From NCBI RefSeq assembly GCF_002999335.1, contig NW_020312281.1, forward strand, positions 62,001 through 126,000: 64,000 nt of DNA, read 5' to 3'. The DNA comes from Cyclospora cayetanensis (Eukaryota; Apicomplexa; Conoidasida; Eucoccidiorida; Eimeriidae). The notes beneath the pieces are model-generated. The model did not search any database and was not told the origin of the DNA. It saw only the letters and a list, made by a program, of their open reading frames with translations. Position numbers and translations under genes: made by a program. Positions 51,950 to 63,732 of the stretch are shown piece after piece (position 1 is the stretch's first letter; each line of letters starts with the position of its first letter).

Positions 51950-54662
51950 AAAATATGTTTCTTTTTAGAGCCCGTGCTAGCACGTGCAGCGGCAAAACGC
52001 CGTTGCTCCTCGGAGGATGAATACCAAGAACGACTGGCTAAAATATATTCCCCTGTGACATTAATAAATTTGAAATTTACTTCCTAGCTGCTTGTATTAC
52101 GAAAAGAAGCGAGTTTTGCCCCCAACGTAAGTTTTGTCTCGAGAATTTTTGAACTTTGTGGAAACGGGGATTTCGCCAACGTTTCACGTTTCGTCTCACC
52201 CACTCCATTCATTCGTCGGGCTTTCCCAAAAGTTTTAATGGAAATTATAAAAAGATGGTATTAAAGTTTTAAAGGATCTGAAGCTGAGTAGAGGACTTTG
52301 CGAAACAGCTAGAGAGTAGGATCCGCGAGGCAACGGGCAAGGAGTGACCATCAACCGGTGTGCGCTGGTGCGTTTCCCCATCGTTTGGTTTACGAAGCTT
52401 GGTCGATTTATCTTTTAAAAGCATCAGTTTGATCAGTTACTCTGAGATATACGATATGCGAGTGGCCCTTTCTCTTGCTTGGCACCTTCAGAAGTCACTT
52501 GTTAGAAAATGGCCTCTCCCAGAATGCGGGATCATTGCAACAAAACGGCGCTAGCGCCTGAAAACAGAAAAGTTTGGTCCGAAAGGTAGTAACATTTGAC
52601 AAGGGGCGAGTAATACGGATTTTTCGACGGTGCAGTCCGTGTGCAGCAAGTTGCCAACATGTTCAAAGCAAATGTGAAGGCTAATCGCAACCCAGGTCAA
52701 ATGTAAAAGCTACAGGAAAGTTGTACTTTTAAATTCACTTTTCGTTTTCATGTTAAATTCTGGTAAGTGAATCGCCGGTCGACGCCCTTAGAGTTTCAGC
52801 TATTCCTCACCAAAGACGGTGAGTAAGCGAGTCAAAAAAACGAGTTCTGCATTAATTTGCGCTAGCTTCCACCTTCACGAAAAACAACACTGTTATTTAC
52901 CTGCAGAACAACCCGCTCCACGTAACAGGATGCGGATATTGTTCAAATTCCGTGCGGCCCAACCAGAGGGCAGTTGTAATGCAAGGGGACCTCTGGAGCA
53001 ATCTTATGACGATACCCTATTTGGCGTATAGTTGCTTGCGAGATGTGCCCTCTGTTGCACTATAACGTCTTTGTGAAGACAGTGCCTGTCCCTTTTCAGG
53101 ATTTTCCACCTTGAGCTCCCTGGCGTAATGCCTCCTTGATGTCGGCCTTTATGCGTTGCATTCTCGGGATGTTCGTAAAAAGCAGCTGACCACCTGTGCG
53201 GGTAGCAATCCCACATTATATACTCATCATCATGCCCAATCTGTCATTATTTTCTCATTCCTTCACTATCGCATGTTCTTCCTCTAAGATATACCAATAA
53301 AAGCTTGTGGGGCTCTGATCCAAACTCGAGGCAGCCAAATAAAAGGAGGGCAAATAATCGTATGGCAACAAGACATCCTTTTTTTCCAGTGATGGTCTGG
53401 AATGCAGATAGCATTTACGCTTATTCCCTCCAATGATTGTGTGCGGGTTTCAGTCCACTTCCAGCAGAAGACAATCCCCCTAGGTACCCCTGTACCGTCT
53501 GATTGTGCTTACCCTCGCTAGACTTCACTAACTCCCATACCGATTCTCTACAGCAGCTGGCCTACCTGGGAGCAAATAGTGCAGAGTCACCAGTAAGGCA
53601 TCTGGCCTCTTTTGGTACTGCAGAAGACAATCGACGACAAAACACACAGCGGCGGCGAACTGCTCGCAATGGTGAGCCCAACGATGTTATTTACTATGTA
53701 ATAAGCAGATCTACATGCAGCGAAGCAGATTTACAATTGGATGGAGGGGCAAGGGCTTAATCCGCAGTGGTTCGGTTTCAAACTGATACTTCGGGTACTG
53801 CTACGTCGTTGCATTCACAACCAGTCAACTCGCACCATCCTCTTGATTGGGCGCAGCCGAAAAAGACTTGACCGAATGAGTACTGTGCTCGAAAAACATC
53901 AAAAGGTACCCATACGTACAAGGTTTGTCAACGGAGGAGAGTCAGCCGTAACGCCGAAGATGTCTGCCAGGATGTGAATGAAGAGCGTTAAGAAGTTTGA
54001 AACAAGGAGGCAATTTTCTGTTACCTCGAAAACCACCATGTACAACATCCTGCAAACAATTAGCACAGCATAGACTTGCATGTATCAGTTATGCAGCATC
54101 AAAAGAAGGCAGGGACTAGTACACAATAAATGTCCCAATGCGCTTGCAATTAGTTTTTCAGCTCTCTTACAGCCTAATAACCCTACCGCATTTAGTGAAG
54201 ATGTTTATCACAACTTCGTTGCAGGCTTACTCATCGACGCGCTTCCAGAGAACGAGTTTTGGGCTACTAAAGAGTGTAGAAACTTGCAGCATCAGAAGAC
54301 CCTCCAGCACGCCGTCCTCTGGTGCAGTCCCTGAAATCCCTCCTTGAGTGCCGCTGGTCCACTGCCTTCAGACGTCAAGCAAAAGCCAGCTGTCTAACTA
54401 TCAATCCTCTAAGCTACGAAGATGTAAACATGAAGTATGCTTTTTCAGAGAGACACAATAGAGAGGCCATATACAAACCCTATCTAAACTCAATAGGTAT
54501 GCCAAGCTAAAAGGCAAATTCGGTTAAAGCCATACTTAGTTTGAGCAACTATCGAGCACCTATTGCCGTTCCAGCATCCATATTCCCTTCAGCATGGTTT
54601 TCTACTGTATACTGACATTACCCCTCTCTCAAAGAGAAGTCTTAGGACTATAGTCTAGCAGC
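51950..54662. other. Gene-poor region
   Basis: No gene is supported. Short frames at 53503-53760 (plus), 54080-54510 (plus) and 54081-53899 (minus, hydrophobic) lack family similarity. GT-rich and AT-rich stretches are common. Faint gag-like wording in the plus frame at 54180-54330 (VYHNFVAGLLIDALPENEF) is too weak to annotate as an element. Confidence 0.35.
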
Positions 54663-56600
54663 TTACCGCTTGCTACCCTTTACATCTGCTTCTCGGAGAA
54701 CATTAACTGTGGACGTCCCAGAAGCAGCACTAGATGTACTACTGCTGACATCAACTTGCCCTGAAACAACGGACCCCCCTGAAGGGCCCCCTGGGGCTAT
54801 CCCCGTAATGGTGTGACTTTGGAGCCCTGATGGGCTAGCCGTGTGTTGCCCCTCTCTGATACACTGAAGCTGAAAGGAGTGGTCATCAGCGACGCGTCGA
54901 ATGATGGCCTGAAGAGAAAGAAAATCCAGGACAAAACAGCCACCTGTAGTCTCTCTACATGGTGTCACGCAGAAAATAAAGCAGCACAACGTCATACAGT
55001 AACCAATTGCGCCCCCCCAATAATACGGGGAAAATCGATTGAGGAGAACTACTCTGCTTTAACCCAGATTATGTAGGAACGCAGGCACACAAACAGACGA
55101 TAACAGCCAGAGGGGGGCCGAACCTGTTGCCGAATACTGCGCTGCGAGTCATTTCCTTCTGGAGTGAAAAATATTGAGAAGGTCGGCTGAGGCTGTCCCA
55201 CAGCCGCAATGACTACCCCAAAAACCATCAAATGGTGCCAGAGGAAAATACCATTTGAAGTGGGGTTACCTCCTCCGTGAGACTGGAGGATTTGCTTGCT
55301 GTGTTGCTCTGGAAGAGCAGTCTTCAAAGAATGACACCAGGAGGAAATATGTGTAAAGAATCCTTTAGACACAACACAAAAGACAGGATTTAGAGGGATA
55401 CGTGCACTGGCCTCGGCATACTGGGAAAGTGGCTGTTCCGTCCATTTCAAAGTCAACAGGGACTCGGCCTCTACGAAAAGAGCGAGCTCAAGTCTTACAA
55501 TGTTAAAATATCAGCGCAAAGCCACACAAAAGGTTACATATCATGTTCGCTTCCTCCCATCGAAGCAACAGACTTTGGATGCCCCATGAATCAGAGCTTT
55601 GGAGAAAGGCATGCAAGGTGAACCGAAGAACTTTGGGTAAAAATATTGAAGTGTTGCTGAGGAGCTTTATTTATACTGTTCAAAGTCACAATTTCTTGGT
55701 AAATGAGGTGAAAGAAAAGCGTTTCACTCCAAACAGCAGGTCACCCAAGCCGAAATACAGTTTTGCACATTGCGGCTCTGATCTGATCGCCCAGAGGTAG
55801 CAGAATTTCCTCTAGGATAATTTTTCTTAAGCAAGAAGGATGTAATGACTCCCCTAATATCTCTAGTATCAGACTTCCTAAAAGTCCAAGGACTGAATAC
55901 AAGGTATGCCATGGCCCAAGAGTATGTAAGACCCAGAGCACAGGCAACTGGCCACGAATACAAGGCCTCCCCAGTTTCCAGATGAAGAGCCACAAAGATG
56001 TTTCTTTCTATGCTTGTGCTAGCTACAAGGGAATTTACACGAAAAACCGGCGCTGACGGTCTACTCAATATTTTGTCATTCATCTGAAGGGGCTGCTGAC
56101 CAGCTTGCTGAAGCACTGTGGTCGGAACAAATACCTATAGGGTCTACTCAATATTTTGTCATTCATCTGAAGGGGCTGCTGACCAGCTTGCTGAAGCACT
56201 GTGGTCGGAACAAATACCTATAGGCTGTACCTGACTTCTGGCAACGCGTCATTTGGACTAAAAGATAGAAGGCAGCACAAAAAAAGACCACGAAAAGGTG
56301 TAGGCAAGAAGAAATGGACTGGACGAAAAAAGGCACCGTACGGCTTAAAACTCCCTCTCTGGCTATGCGTATTTGGGAAAGAGCAATTACACGCGGGAGC
56401 TTCGCGTGAGATATACTCCTTAAGCAAATATTTGTGTGCTGCAGACATCAGAAGCAGGGGCTTCTCTGCTCCTCGGTGCAGACCTGTGTCTACTTTGTAC
56501 AAGATCTCACCCGTAGAGCAATATGTGCTTACCAAGATCTCAGAGGAGTGAGATCCTGTCAGGAAAGTAAAGCCAGACTTTGATGCTGTCTACGACTTTA
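54663..56600 (-). CDS. Predicted membrane protein, family unknown
   Basis: Not recognised. Likely exons on the minus strand are about 56141-55790, about 55460-55124 and 54908-54663, with further 5' exons up to about 56.6 kb (GEILYKVDTGLHRGAEKP is one candidate). The first holds SAPVFRVNSLVASTSIERN and the hydrophobic run WPVACALGLTYSWAMAYLVF, then WTFRKSDTRDIRG. The second holds IPLNPVFCVVSKGFFTHISS and ends FFTPEGNDSQRSIRQQ at a GTTCGG donor. The third starts AIIRRVADDHSFQLQC after a TCTTCAG acceptor, in phase. Its apparent stop overlaps CGGTAAGC, itself a good donor, so the protein could continue. An 83-bp tandem duplication lies at the 5' acceptor of the first exon. Confidence 0.55.
56058..56223. 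repeat. Perfect 83-bp tandem duplication
   Basis: Copies span 56058-56140 and 56141-56223 and appear identical. On the minus strand each unit begins CTATAG, which can serve as a splice acceptor, followed by an open stretch coding for VFVPTTVLQQAGQQPLQ. Because 83 is not a multiple of three, both copies cannot be read in one frame. Splicing to the inner acceptor (at about 56141) restores a single in-frame copy. Confidence 0.95.
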
Positions 56601-57391
56601 GTATCTCACATCAAGAACTGCTGAAGAACTTACCATTTGTTTTGACTGTGCATGTGTTTCACTGCTTGTAAAGCACCATTGGTGCAACCCTGATAGAAGA
56701 GATTTTGTGTGCCTGTGGGTTAGTCGCTAAACGAAGCTAACTCTAAATGCTCGGAGTGCTTGTAAGGTGCATCGGCGCCCACCCCAATTGCATGTCATTC
56801 CCCCATTTTTGAATCAAGCTTGTGGGCAAGAACGAGGGCGGAGCATTTTGGAATGACATATAATAGTATTTTCTCAAGTTTAGTATTGAGTATGGGGCTA
56901 AGCATAGCGGGATCAGCTACACCCAAGCATTGTCATACTATGATAGTTATGCTGAAGTAAGAAGTACTCAAGACTTGACTATTTGGCTGTCTGTTTATAT
57001 ATTTTGTTTATTGTAGAGTCCACTTTGCCGGATACAACAAGGTGAAGCTGTGTATCTGCGTGCTACATGCTCTGTGCAGTCAGGTGTAAGTCCTCAAGGT
57101 GCCTAGAAACTGCAGCTGCGCACATCCGGGTTGTTGCTCTACCAACATGTCAGGTACTGTGAGAGACGCATGGAAAATAGTAGGCTTTTTAAGTGCAGCT
57201 CAGTAAATGTACATTGCTTGTGCATTGCGGCTGAAGTTAAGTGTCTCCATGAGGAGACCTTCATGAAAAGCTACAGTTTCTACCATTGTATGGTTCCTAT
57301 AGCCATTCCCCGCCCATCTACCGAATCCGGATACAGTGGGATGTCAGTATTTCCTTCAAAACCTGTCTCGGTTTTGTGATGTCAGCTCTTT

Positions 57392-57736
57392 TTGAATACT
57401 TTGCCTTTGTTGGCAACAATCGGGGGCAAAACACCCTTTGATGTTGGAAGTAGGTGGTATCACAAAGCCTCGTTGGGCGGCAAAGGCCATCCCGCACGCT
57501 TATGTGAACGCAGTAGCTCCACAGCTGGGATAAGCCATAATTTGTCAGCCAAGAAAATGCTTATGGATGTATTGATGAAGCTGAGGCGACCGGAATACTA
57601 CGATGGTCGTAAGGATAAACAAGTACTCGAAAGTTTCAGCGGCCGGTTAGAGACGTACCTCGCTTTGTGGCCCGAGACGAAGAGCAACGATTGCTCCCTG
57701 GGGCATCTTTATTGGAGAAATAGGCATGCAAAGTGA
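57392..57736 (+). pseudogene. Gag remnant, plus copy A
   Basis: An open frame of 114 codons contains KLRRPEYYDGRKDKQVLESF followed by RLETYLALWP, resembling the N-terminal capsid segment of Ty3/gypsy gag. It is truncated by a stop and no zinc knuckle follows. Confidence 0.5.
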
Positions 57737-59238
57737 CCTCGATTTTGCAGAGGAAGCCTTCTGTGTGCAACAACTACTACAGTTCAAGCCCTCTTAGGAG
57801 CCCTCTTTCATCTGGCTACGGCAAGTGCAGCTCACCAGCAAGCTTTTGAGGTAACTGAGAGAGATAAAGCAGGGGTTTCTATTAAGAGGTAGGGCTACCG
57901 GTGAAATTTAATCTTTGCCTTTTAAAAGCCTCAATGTCGACGAACAGCTAGCATTTGATTGCCTTATCTAAAGTCCAACCGAAGTGCCCTGTCAGGTGGC
58001 TGTAGAATGGGCCACGACTTGGCAATTAAACATAGGACCAATAAAGCGTCCACAAAGATGCACTTTGTGGTCTCAGAAGCAAAGTAGGGCAATCCCTGCG
58101 TCTCTGGTTAAATAGGAAGAGCTCACTCTCGATTTGAAACCCATGGATAGCGAGGCTATGTCAGGTGGCCCTAGCCTAGAGTCTAGGGTGGGCCAGAGTG
58201 TGTTGCCAGCAGAAACTCACGCTCCTTAGCATCCCCAGCCGGTCCCTCAGCAGTGCCCCCAATTAGATTGTCAGAAACGGGGGATATTACTCGGAAATAC
58301 AAGCGCATGCAAAACACCAAGGAACTTGGGCAACGGATCAGGCCCATCTGAGGCAAGCTGTATGGTGATCGAAAATGGCATAGGGAGACAAGAAGATTCG
58401 CAAGCATTCTTCTGCGCATTGAAGGAAGCTACAGAGGCTAGAGCTGCAGCTGCGGATTTACAGGTAGAGATCCCCATTGATAGTGAAGGAATGCTAGCAT
58501 TTCTTTGTACGGGAAATGAAATGCATCTGTTTTCTGGTGAGATGGTGCAGAAGTGCAATATGTATATGCACTTGATGTGCGGTCCCAAAGAGCAGGCTTG
58601 CCTAAGGGTGGAAGAACTCAAGAATTGGATCGAATACTGCGCATAAATGCCATTTTAAGTCGGAATTGGATACTACCGGTGCAGTGCATGACTTCCATGT
58701 TGGACTCGTGCCATGAAATAATCCTAGGCATGCCGTGGGGGCTTCAATGGAAGGCACCAAGGCGGCCACAGCTACATGCCGTAAAATTTGGTGTAATGAG
58801 AAGCACTAGGACGAAGGATGTTCCAATCTCCTCGACAAGTATATTTCATCAATGGTGAACGGAGCAAAGTGGGTGCCTTATCAAGACGAGGCAAAGTCTT
58901 CATGCTAGCGGCTCAGCAACGCAGTAAAAGAAGGTTCTGAGCATGCATTGGTCTTATTGGATTGCGAGAATGAGGAGACGTCAACTGGGATTTTTGAGGA
59001 TGCGCTAAATGGTGGTGCGCTAGCTACCAGCAGGCTGGTCACCTGCTGAGAGTTCAGTGCACTTTGTTGAGTAAATCCCCAGGTGGACTCCAAGGCGTTT
59101 TAGCGTCTTGGATGCCCCCACAGCAGGCATAGGAGGTCGCTTTGCATATATTTGATTTGATTGAAAGACAGTGCAGGAATCGACAAACCACCATGACCAC
59201 AGCCCGGTGCCGGTGCCGAATAGGACGAAACGTGGCCT

Positions 59239-59478
59239 GTGTACATCAGTGAACAAGATCACTGTGAACGACAAGTTTCCGATGCCTGTAACGAATTAGC
59301 TGACAATTTTTACGGGTCTATAGCATACTTGAGACCCGAATTCACAGAAGCTTTCCTGGAAATCCCCATTCACTCATATGACATGCGAAAAACGGCGTTC
59401 CACATTTGCACTTTGAAGCCCGAGTACACGCGTATGCTGCTGGGACCTGTTATTCCGTCATCTGATCTGATATGCTAA
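59239..59478 (+). pseudogene. Reverse-transcriptase remnant, plus copy A
   Basis: The frame includes LADNFYGSIAYLRPEFTEAF then LEIPIHSYDMRKTAFHI, matching the palm strand L-D-x-x-x-G-Y-x-Q-I-P-I ... D-x-x-K-T-A-F of Ty3/gypsy enzymes. The catalytic Asp of the first strand and the Y-x-D-D box are missing. The frame ends in a stop at 59478. Confidence 0.65.
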
Positions 59479-60717
59479 GTTAGTGTATAATTCAATAAAC
59501 TATCAAGAAAAGTGGATAGTTGTTTATGTGGGTGACACATAGATATTCAGTCGAAGCGTTCAAGAGCACCTAGGCAACGCCTACGACGTCGGCAACCGAT
59601 GTTGTGAGACAAGCAGTGGTGTGTCAATGCTCGCAAATATTTTTGGTTTTGATAAAAATAGGGCCTTCCTGAATTCCTTGCTTTACATGCAACCATTGAG
59701 TCAGATGTCGCTAAAAAAATGAAGCAATAAAGGGGTAGCCTCTGCCGTTACACATCAGGAAAGACGTTGTTAGTTTGTATGAACTTGCGTCTGATTACCG
59801 ATATTTCCTTCTATCTTTGCGCAAATACTTGCTAACAGGTTGCGTATAATAGCACGATCTGTAAGCTGAACAGCGGAGGCTTGTATCGCCGCATGGACCC
59901 TCATCTGCCGCCTTCAAACACCCCCGGTAATTGCGATGCCCGACCAAGGCCTCACCTTCCTTCTAACCAGTGCTAGGGACTAGGAAGCTGGCTTACTCTC
60001 TTTTAAAAGCATAGTAGTGCTCACCCAAACAAAATCGAGCAGCGGCATCCGGTGCAAGAAAAGGAACTAAGCAGCATGCTACCGCGCGTGCAAAAATGCC
60101 GTCAGTACTTAAGTAGGTGCCGTTTTGCTATTCAAACTGGACCTTCAGCCGTTGAAACTTCTTAGGAGGAGCTTTCAAAAGCTTTAAACTCTGGCTGTTG
60201 TCTGCTGGCTTGGACGCCTTCTGCAGTTGGACGTACAGTGAAGTATATCACCAACGTGGTTGCTTAGGGGCCATCGCGATGCTCCAGCGATTCAATACCG
60301 TGTAATGCATTTGCTCTTCCTATTCAATTTCAAGGCTTTTACTTCGTGCTCCTTACAGTTTGTTTCGTCACCCTTGTGTCAGTTACTACTGTCAAAATCC
60401 AGAATGGCGAACTGGTGAAGGACTCAGGAGTTATGGATTGCCAGCTCAGGCTCGATACCAAACAGGGACTTGGTTTATTGTAAGTTCGGATATCACTCTG
60501 CAGTGTTAGCGCACAGCACATGATTACGAGACTTTGAGCCACGGTAGGGTCGCACTGCAGCGGAAAAGCTCTCACGGTCCTTTTGCTAGCCTGGAATGCG
60601 TCCTGTTCCAGAGGCGCATGCATTTTTGTCCGAATTGTCTGTAGCTGAAGTAGTGCAGTTATCCCGAAATAGGTATTTTGCAAAGCCTTCTGGTTCTTGA
60701 AACAATTTGGACAAAGC

Positions 60718-61070
60718 TGACCATGGACTGTATTGTTGGATTGCCAGAGGTCATGGGTCACGACAGCTTAACCGTCGTTGTAGACAGGCTCAACAAGTAT
60801 GCTCCTCCCCTCCCTTATCTAACGTGTGTTACTCCTCAAGAAGTCTAACAAGTATTCTTAACTGAGACTTGGGAGCTTTGAAGACTGCCTAAGAGAATAA
60901 TTACGGATATCAACAGCAACTTCGTTAGTGCGTTTAGGCATGCCTTTACGGCGCGCCCATACAGTACTTTTACGATGACCACTACACAGCTCTTCGACGA
61001 AGATGGATAGACAGAGAGCACCACCTGCGTTCTTTTGCCGTAATCGCGACTCGGTGCCCACAAATATCGA
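60718..61070 (+). pseudogene. Integrase core remnant, plus copy A
   Basis: MDCIVGLPEVMGHDSLTVVV and DRLNKYAPP hold the first catalytic-Asp region (D-x-I-x-x-L-P ... V-V-V-D-R-L-S-K). RIITDINSNFVSAF matches the second (I-V-S-D-R-D-x-x-F-T-S). DEDG-TEST matches the D-G-Q-T-E glutamate region. Stops lie between the blocks. Confidence 0.7.
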
Positions 61071-61234
61071 ATTGCGTGGCCTGAGCTTCTTCCTTGTGCT
61101 GAGTGAATCTACAATGCACCAGTACACTCGCCTACCCCTTGCCGCATCCCTAGTGTACACTGAGGAGCCCTTCTCCAATCCAAGCTTGGACATGATCGCG
61201 GTTTTGAAAAATGCCGATGTTTGTACAGGCGCAA

Positions 61235-61420
61235 TTTCAGTGCTCGGGCCGATTATCAGTCTTTGATGCACCTCATGAAGAGATTTATGGCAGTAGATAC
61301 TCTTAGAGTGGCTGGCTGGCTTGGGTGGCTCCTTCGTACGACTCTGAGTTAAAGCACATTGGGCGCATTACCAACGGGGTCGCCGACGCGCTCTCGAGAT
61401 TGGCTTTCAGCTCACCGCTA
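61235..61420 (+). pseudogene. RNase H remnant, plus copy B
   Basis: Frames here carry DYQSLMHLMKRFMAVDTLRV and ELKHIGRITNGVADALSRL. The latter is a well-kept H-x-x-G-x-x-N-x-V-A-D-A-L-S-R end of the Ty3/gypsy RNase H. Confidence 0.7.
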
Positions 61421-61534
61421 TGCAGTGACGTCGTTTCGCCGTGCCGCTTGCGCAAATCGCATGAGCACGTACGTCCTGGCCACATTGTAATTAACATCGC
61501 AGGGGGGAAGCTCCGGCCGTGCGTCCTGCCGAAG

Positions 61535-62330
61535 AGGAGTACGCACTCTCATGCCCGCATTGTCAGGTGCTGAAGCAGGGTAATTCTTTTGAATCATTGC
61601 ATAGATTGCCTGTTCCTGCGCTGCTTTAGACTGATTTCGTCATAGACCTGATTGTTGGACCTGCCGGAGGGCAGAGCCATGACAGCATGTACGTCGTTGT
61701 TGACAGGCTATCTAAATGCCCACTCCAGTTCCATTCGGGCTCATAACTCGCTCGATTATTCTTACTTGACCCTAGAATACTGTAAGGATTCTCTAGGAGC
61801 ATTATTACAGAGAGGGATCGTAAATCGTTTAATCTTCTCTGGTGCGCTTCTATTATCCGCTTCACATAGACCATAATAATATGATCACTGCGAAACATGC
61901 TGAAGCAGGTGGTAGAAAAAGCTAAATACTGCATTCTCCTGCATTGTTCGCTGACATCTGCTCACACGTATCCCTTTGCTTGGTCCGAGTTTCTTCCTTG
62001 TGCTGAGTGGGTTTGCTTGACAACCGCATTGCTAGCTGTTTGCTCTACTAAATCCCAAGTGCACACCGATGAGCCCATCCCCGATGCGAACCTGGACTTT
62101 GTGATCCAAAACGAGCAGCCCCCCTCTGCAGCCCAGGGACTCAGATTACAGCTGACTAGTGCGCGCAAACGTAGTCGCAAACATCAAGAGAGACAAGCAC
62201 GGAGGTATGAGAAGCAACAGTGGGCAGTTAGTTTTGATGCAGGAGACTTGGACCTGTTGGATGGCCAGGATCCGCATGGTGCACGACAGGGTGACCAGAC
62301 CAAGTGGTTTGCGGCCATGTGACAAAGATC
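61535..62330 (+). pseudogene. Integrase remnant, plus copy B
   Basis: CPHCQVLKQ gives the CC half of the zinc domain. DFVIDLIVGPAGGQSHDSMY then VVVDRLSKC is the first part of the core. QLTSARKRSRKHQERQARRY and SFDAGDLDLLDGQDPHGARQ, ending GDQTKW, are the linker and C-terminal domain. Stops interrupt the core after VVVDRLSKC. Confidence 0.7.
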
Positions 62331-62489
62331 GATTGCTATTCTTGCACATGTTAGTGCTCTGTCTTGCTCGAGCGATTCCCTAAATTGGAAACGCCACAGA
62401 GTTACTAATATTGACTCCTTGAAAGCGCTTTAAAGCGCGCAAAACATTTTTGCGTCCTAGGCGCGCGGGAAGGTGACTTGTTTGTAGGC

Positions 62490-62530
62490 AGAGGAACCAC
62501 AAGAAGTCGTAGAAGTGCTGGATTCGGGAT
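62490..62530 (+). pseudogene. Chromodomain start, plus copy B
   Basis: EEPQEVVEVLDSG, then a stop. It parallels RPQGLIEVLDSETV at the same place in copy 3. Confidence 0.5.
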
Positions 62531-62599
62531 AGGTGAGCGCTCATGATTCAGTAGACGGGAGATTCTGTTGAGTGGCCTAGGAAATGCCAACCGCATTCG

Positions 62600-63670
62600 T
62601 TGAAAGGAAAGCAGTTGCGAAGTTCATCGCCTGCAAGAAACTATGCAGGCCTCTTTAGTTCGAAGCGCTAGTTGCCCTGGACGCGTTCCGTGGTAACTGT
62701 TCTTCTCCAGCGCATATTCTGCTCGAAATGGCTAGCTCTATGTAGAGTCAGTGTTTGTACAGTTCCTGGTTTTCCTTGTTAGCGTATTCTCTGGAGACTT
62801 ATATATGGAACTCAGGTATTTTTTATCCTTAAGCCTTCCTCCTACGTCTTCAGAGCCATTGAAGTCGACTGTGGTGCACGCACCGGCTGTAATCGCATGC
62901 GGACGTTGCTCTGTGGGGCACAGGGGCATTGCCGAGGACTTCATATTTTGCTTGTCTCTACCCATCTTATTGCCGTTGCAGGAGGTTTACACACTTTAGC
63001 GCTCCAACGGCAGCGGGCCATAACGTTGCTGCGGGCATGTGGGTTTAAGCCACGTTTGTTATTGGGTAGTGTGTGTGGCTTCCATTTATTGATTATCTCT
63101 ACCAGTTAATGCCTACTTTGCTTTTCGCACTTGAGCTGCTTTACTGTCTCTGCATGCCTGGAGAGTGGCGATGAAGCAGGAACTCTTCCACTGTCTTGCT
63201 TGAGGTTGGTCCGTACGTACGGGTACAAACTACTGGGAAATTTGCTATCAAATTAAAGATGTGAAGCGGACTAAGCTACACTTTTGCACCTTCTACTACA
63301 CGCTAGTCATATTTAACTAAGGGGTAGTCAAGAATTAAACAATTGGTCGGTCTGCGCATGTCTTGTTCGGCGCACAGTCGTGTTTGTTCGATACAAGGTG
63401 ACATAATGTTGTTTGGGGGTGCGTTAAAGGTAATGCAAAACCTCATGGGTGTACTCAGCGCGCTCGTAGGGTGCAGATGTGCACATCCTGGCTCCAGCTC
63501 TCCCCTCATGTCGCGAACTGTGAGGGTCACGGGGAAGGAGAGGCAAAAACTCTTTCGTGAAACCGTAAGTTGTTATGTGGTTTTTTTTAAAATTTGAAGT
63601 GTAGGGCTTTTTGCGGAGACCTTACATGAAGTGTTACACAAAGCCTCAATACGGAGATTCTAGACGGACA
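62600..63670 (+). repeat. LTR-like 3' region downstream of integrase and chromodomain
   Basis: Colinear, diverged matches to 10900-12050 (same orientation) and, for 63.0-63.3 kb, to 38910-39300 (opposite orientation). It contains no open frame of note. The exact LTR ends and target-site duplication were not found. Confidence 0.55.
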
Positions 63671-63674
63671 GTTA

Positions 63675-63732
63675 CACATGCACGCACATATATACATATA
63701 TATGCACGCACACATACACACACACACACATG
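63675..63732. repeat. AC/AT-rich microsatellite
   Basis: Alternating purine-pyrimidine tract of ACGCACAT, ATATAC and a final (AC) run of about ten units. Confidence 0.9.

Larger units (their letters stand above)
57100..61080 (+). mobile_element. Degenerate chromovirus-like element, plus copy A
   Basis: The order is gag (57392-57736), spacer (58260-58330), a gag/protease frame (58326-58646) and protease end (about 58715), reverse transcriptase (59239-59478) and integrase core (60718-61070). RNase H is not found between the last two. The gag part carries the ACGCAGTAGCTCCACAG marker shared with 9.8 and 27.2 kb. All domains are broken by stops. It runs into a second plus-strand pol fragment at about 61.1 kb. 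Confidence 0.75.
61080..63670 (+). mobile_element. Degenerate chromovirus-like element, plus copy B (3' half)
   Basis: This holds RNase H (61235-61410), an integrase zinc domain and core (61535-61720), integrase C-terminal domain (61897-62322), a chromodomain start (about 62490-62530) and an LTR-like region (62600-63670). It follows copy A's integrase directly. Gag, protease and reverse transcriptase of copy B are absent, so this is either a 3' fragment or the product of recombination between two copies. Confidence 0.7.
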
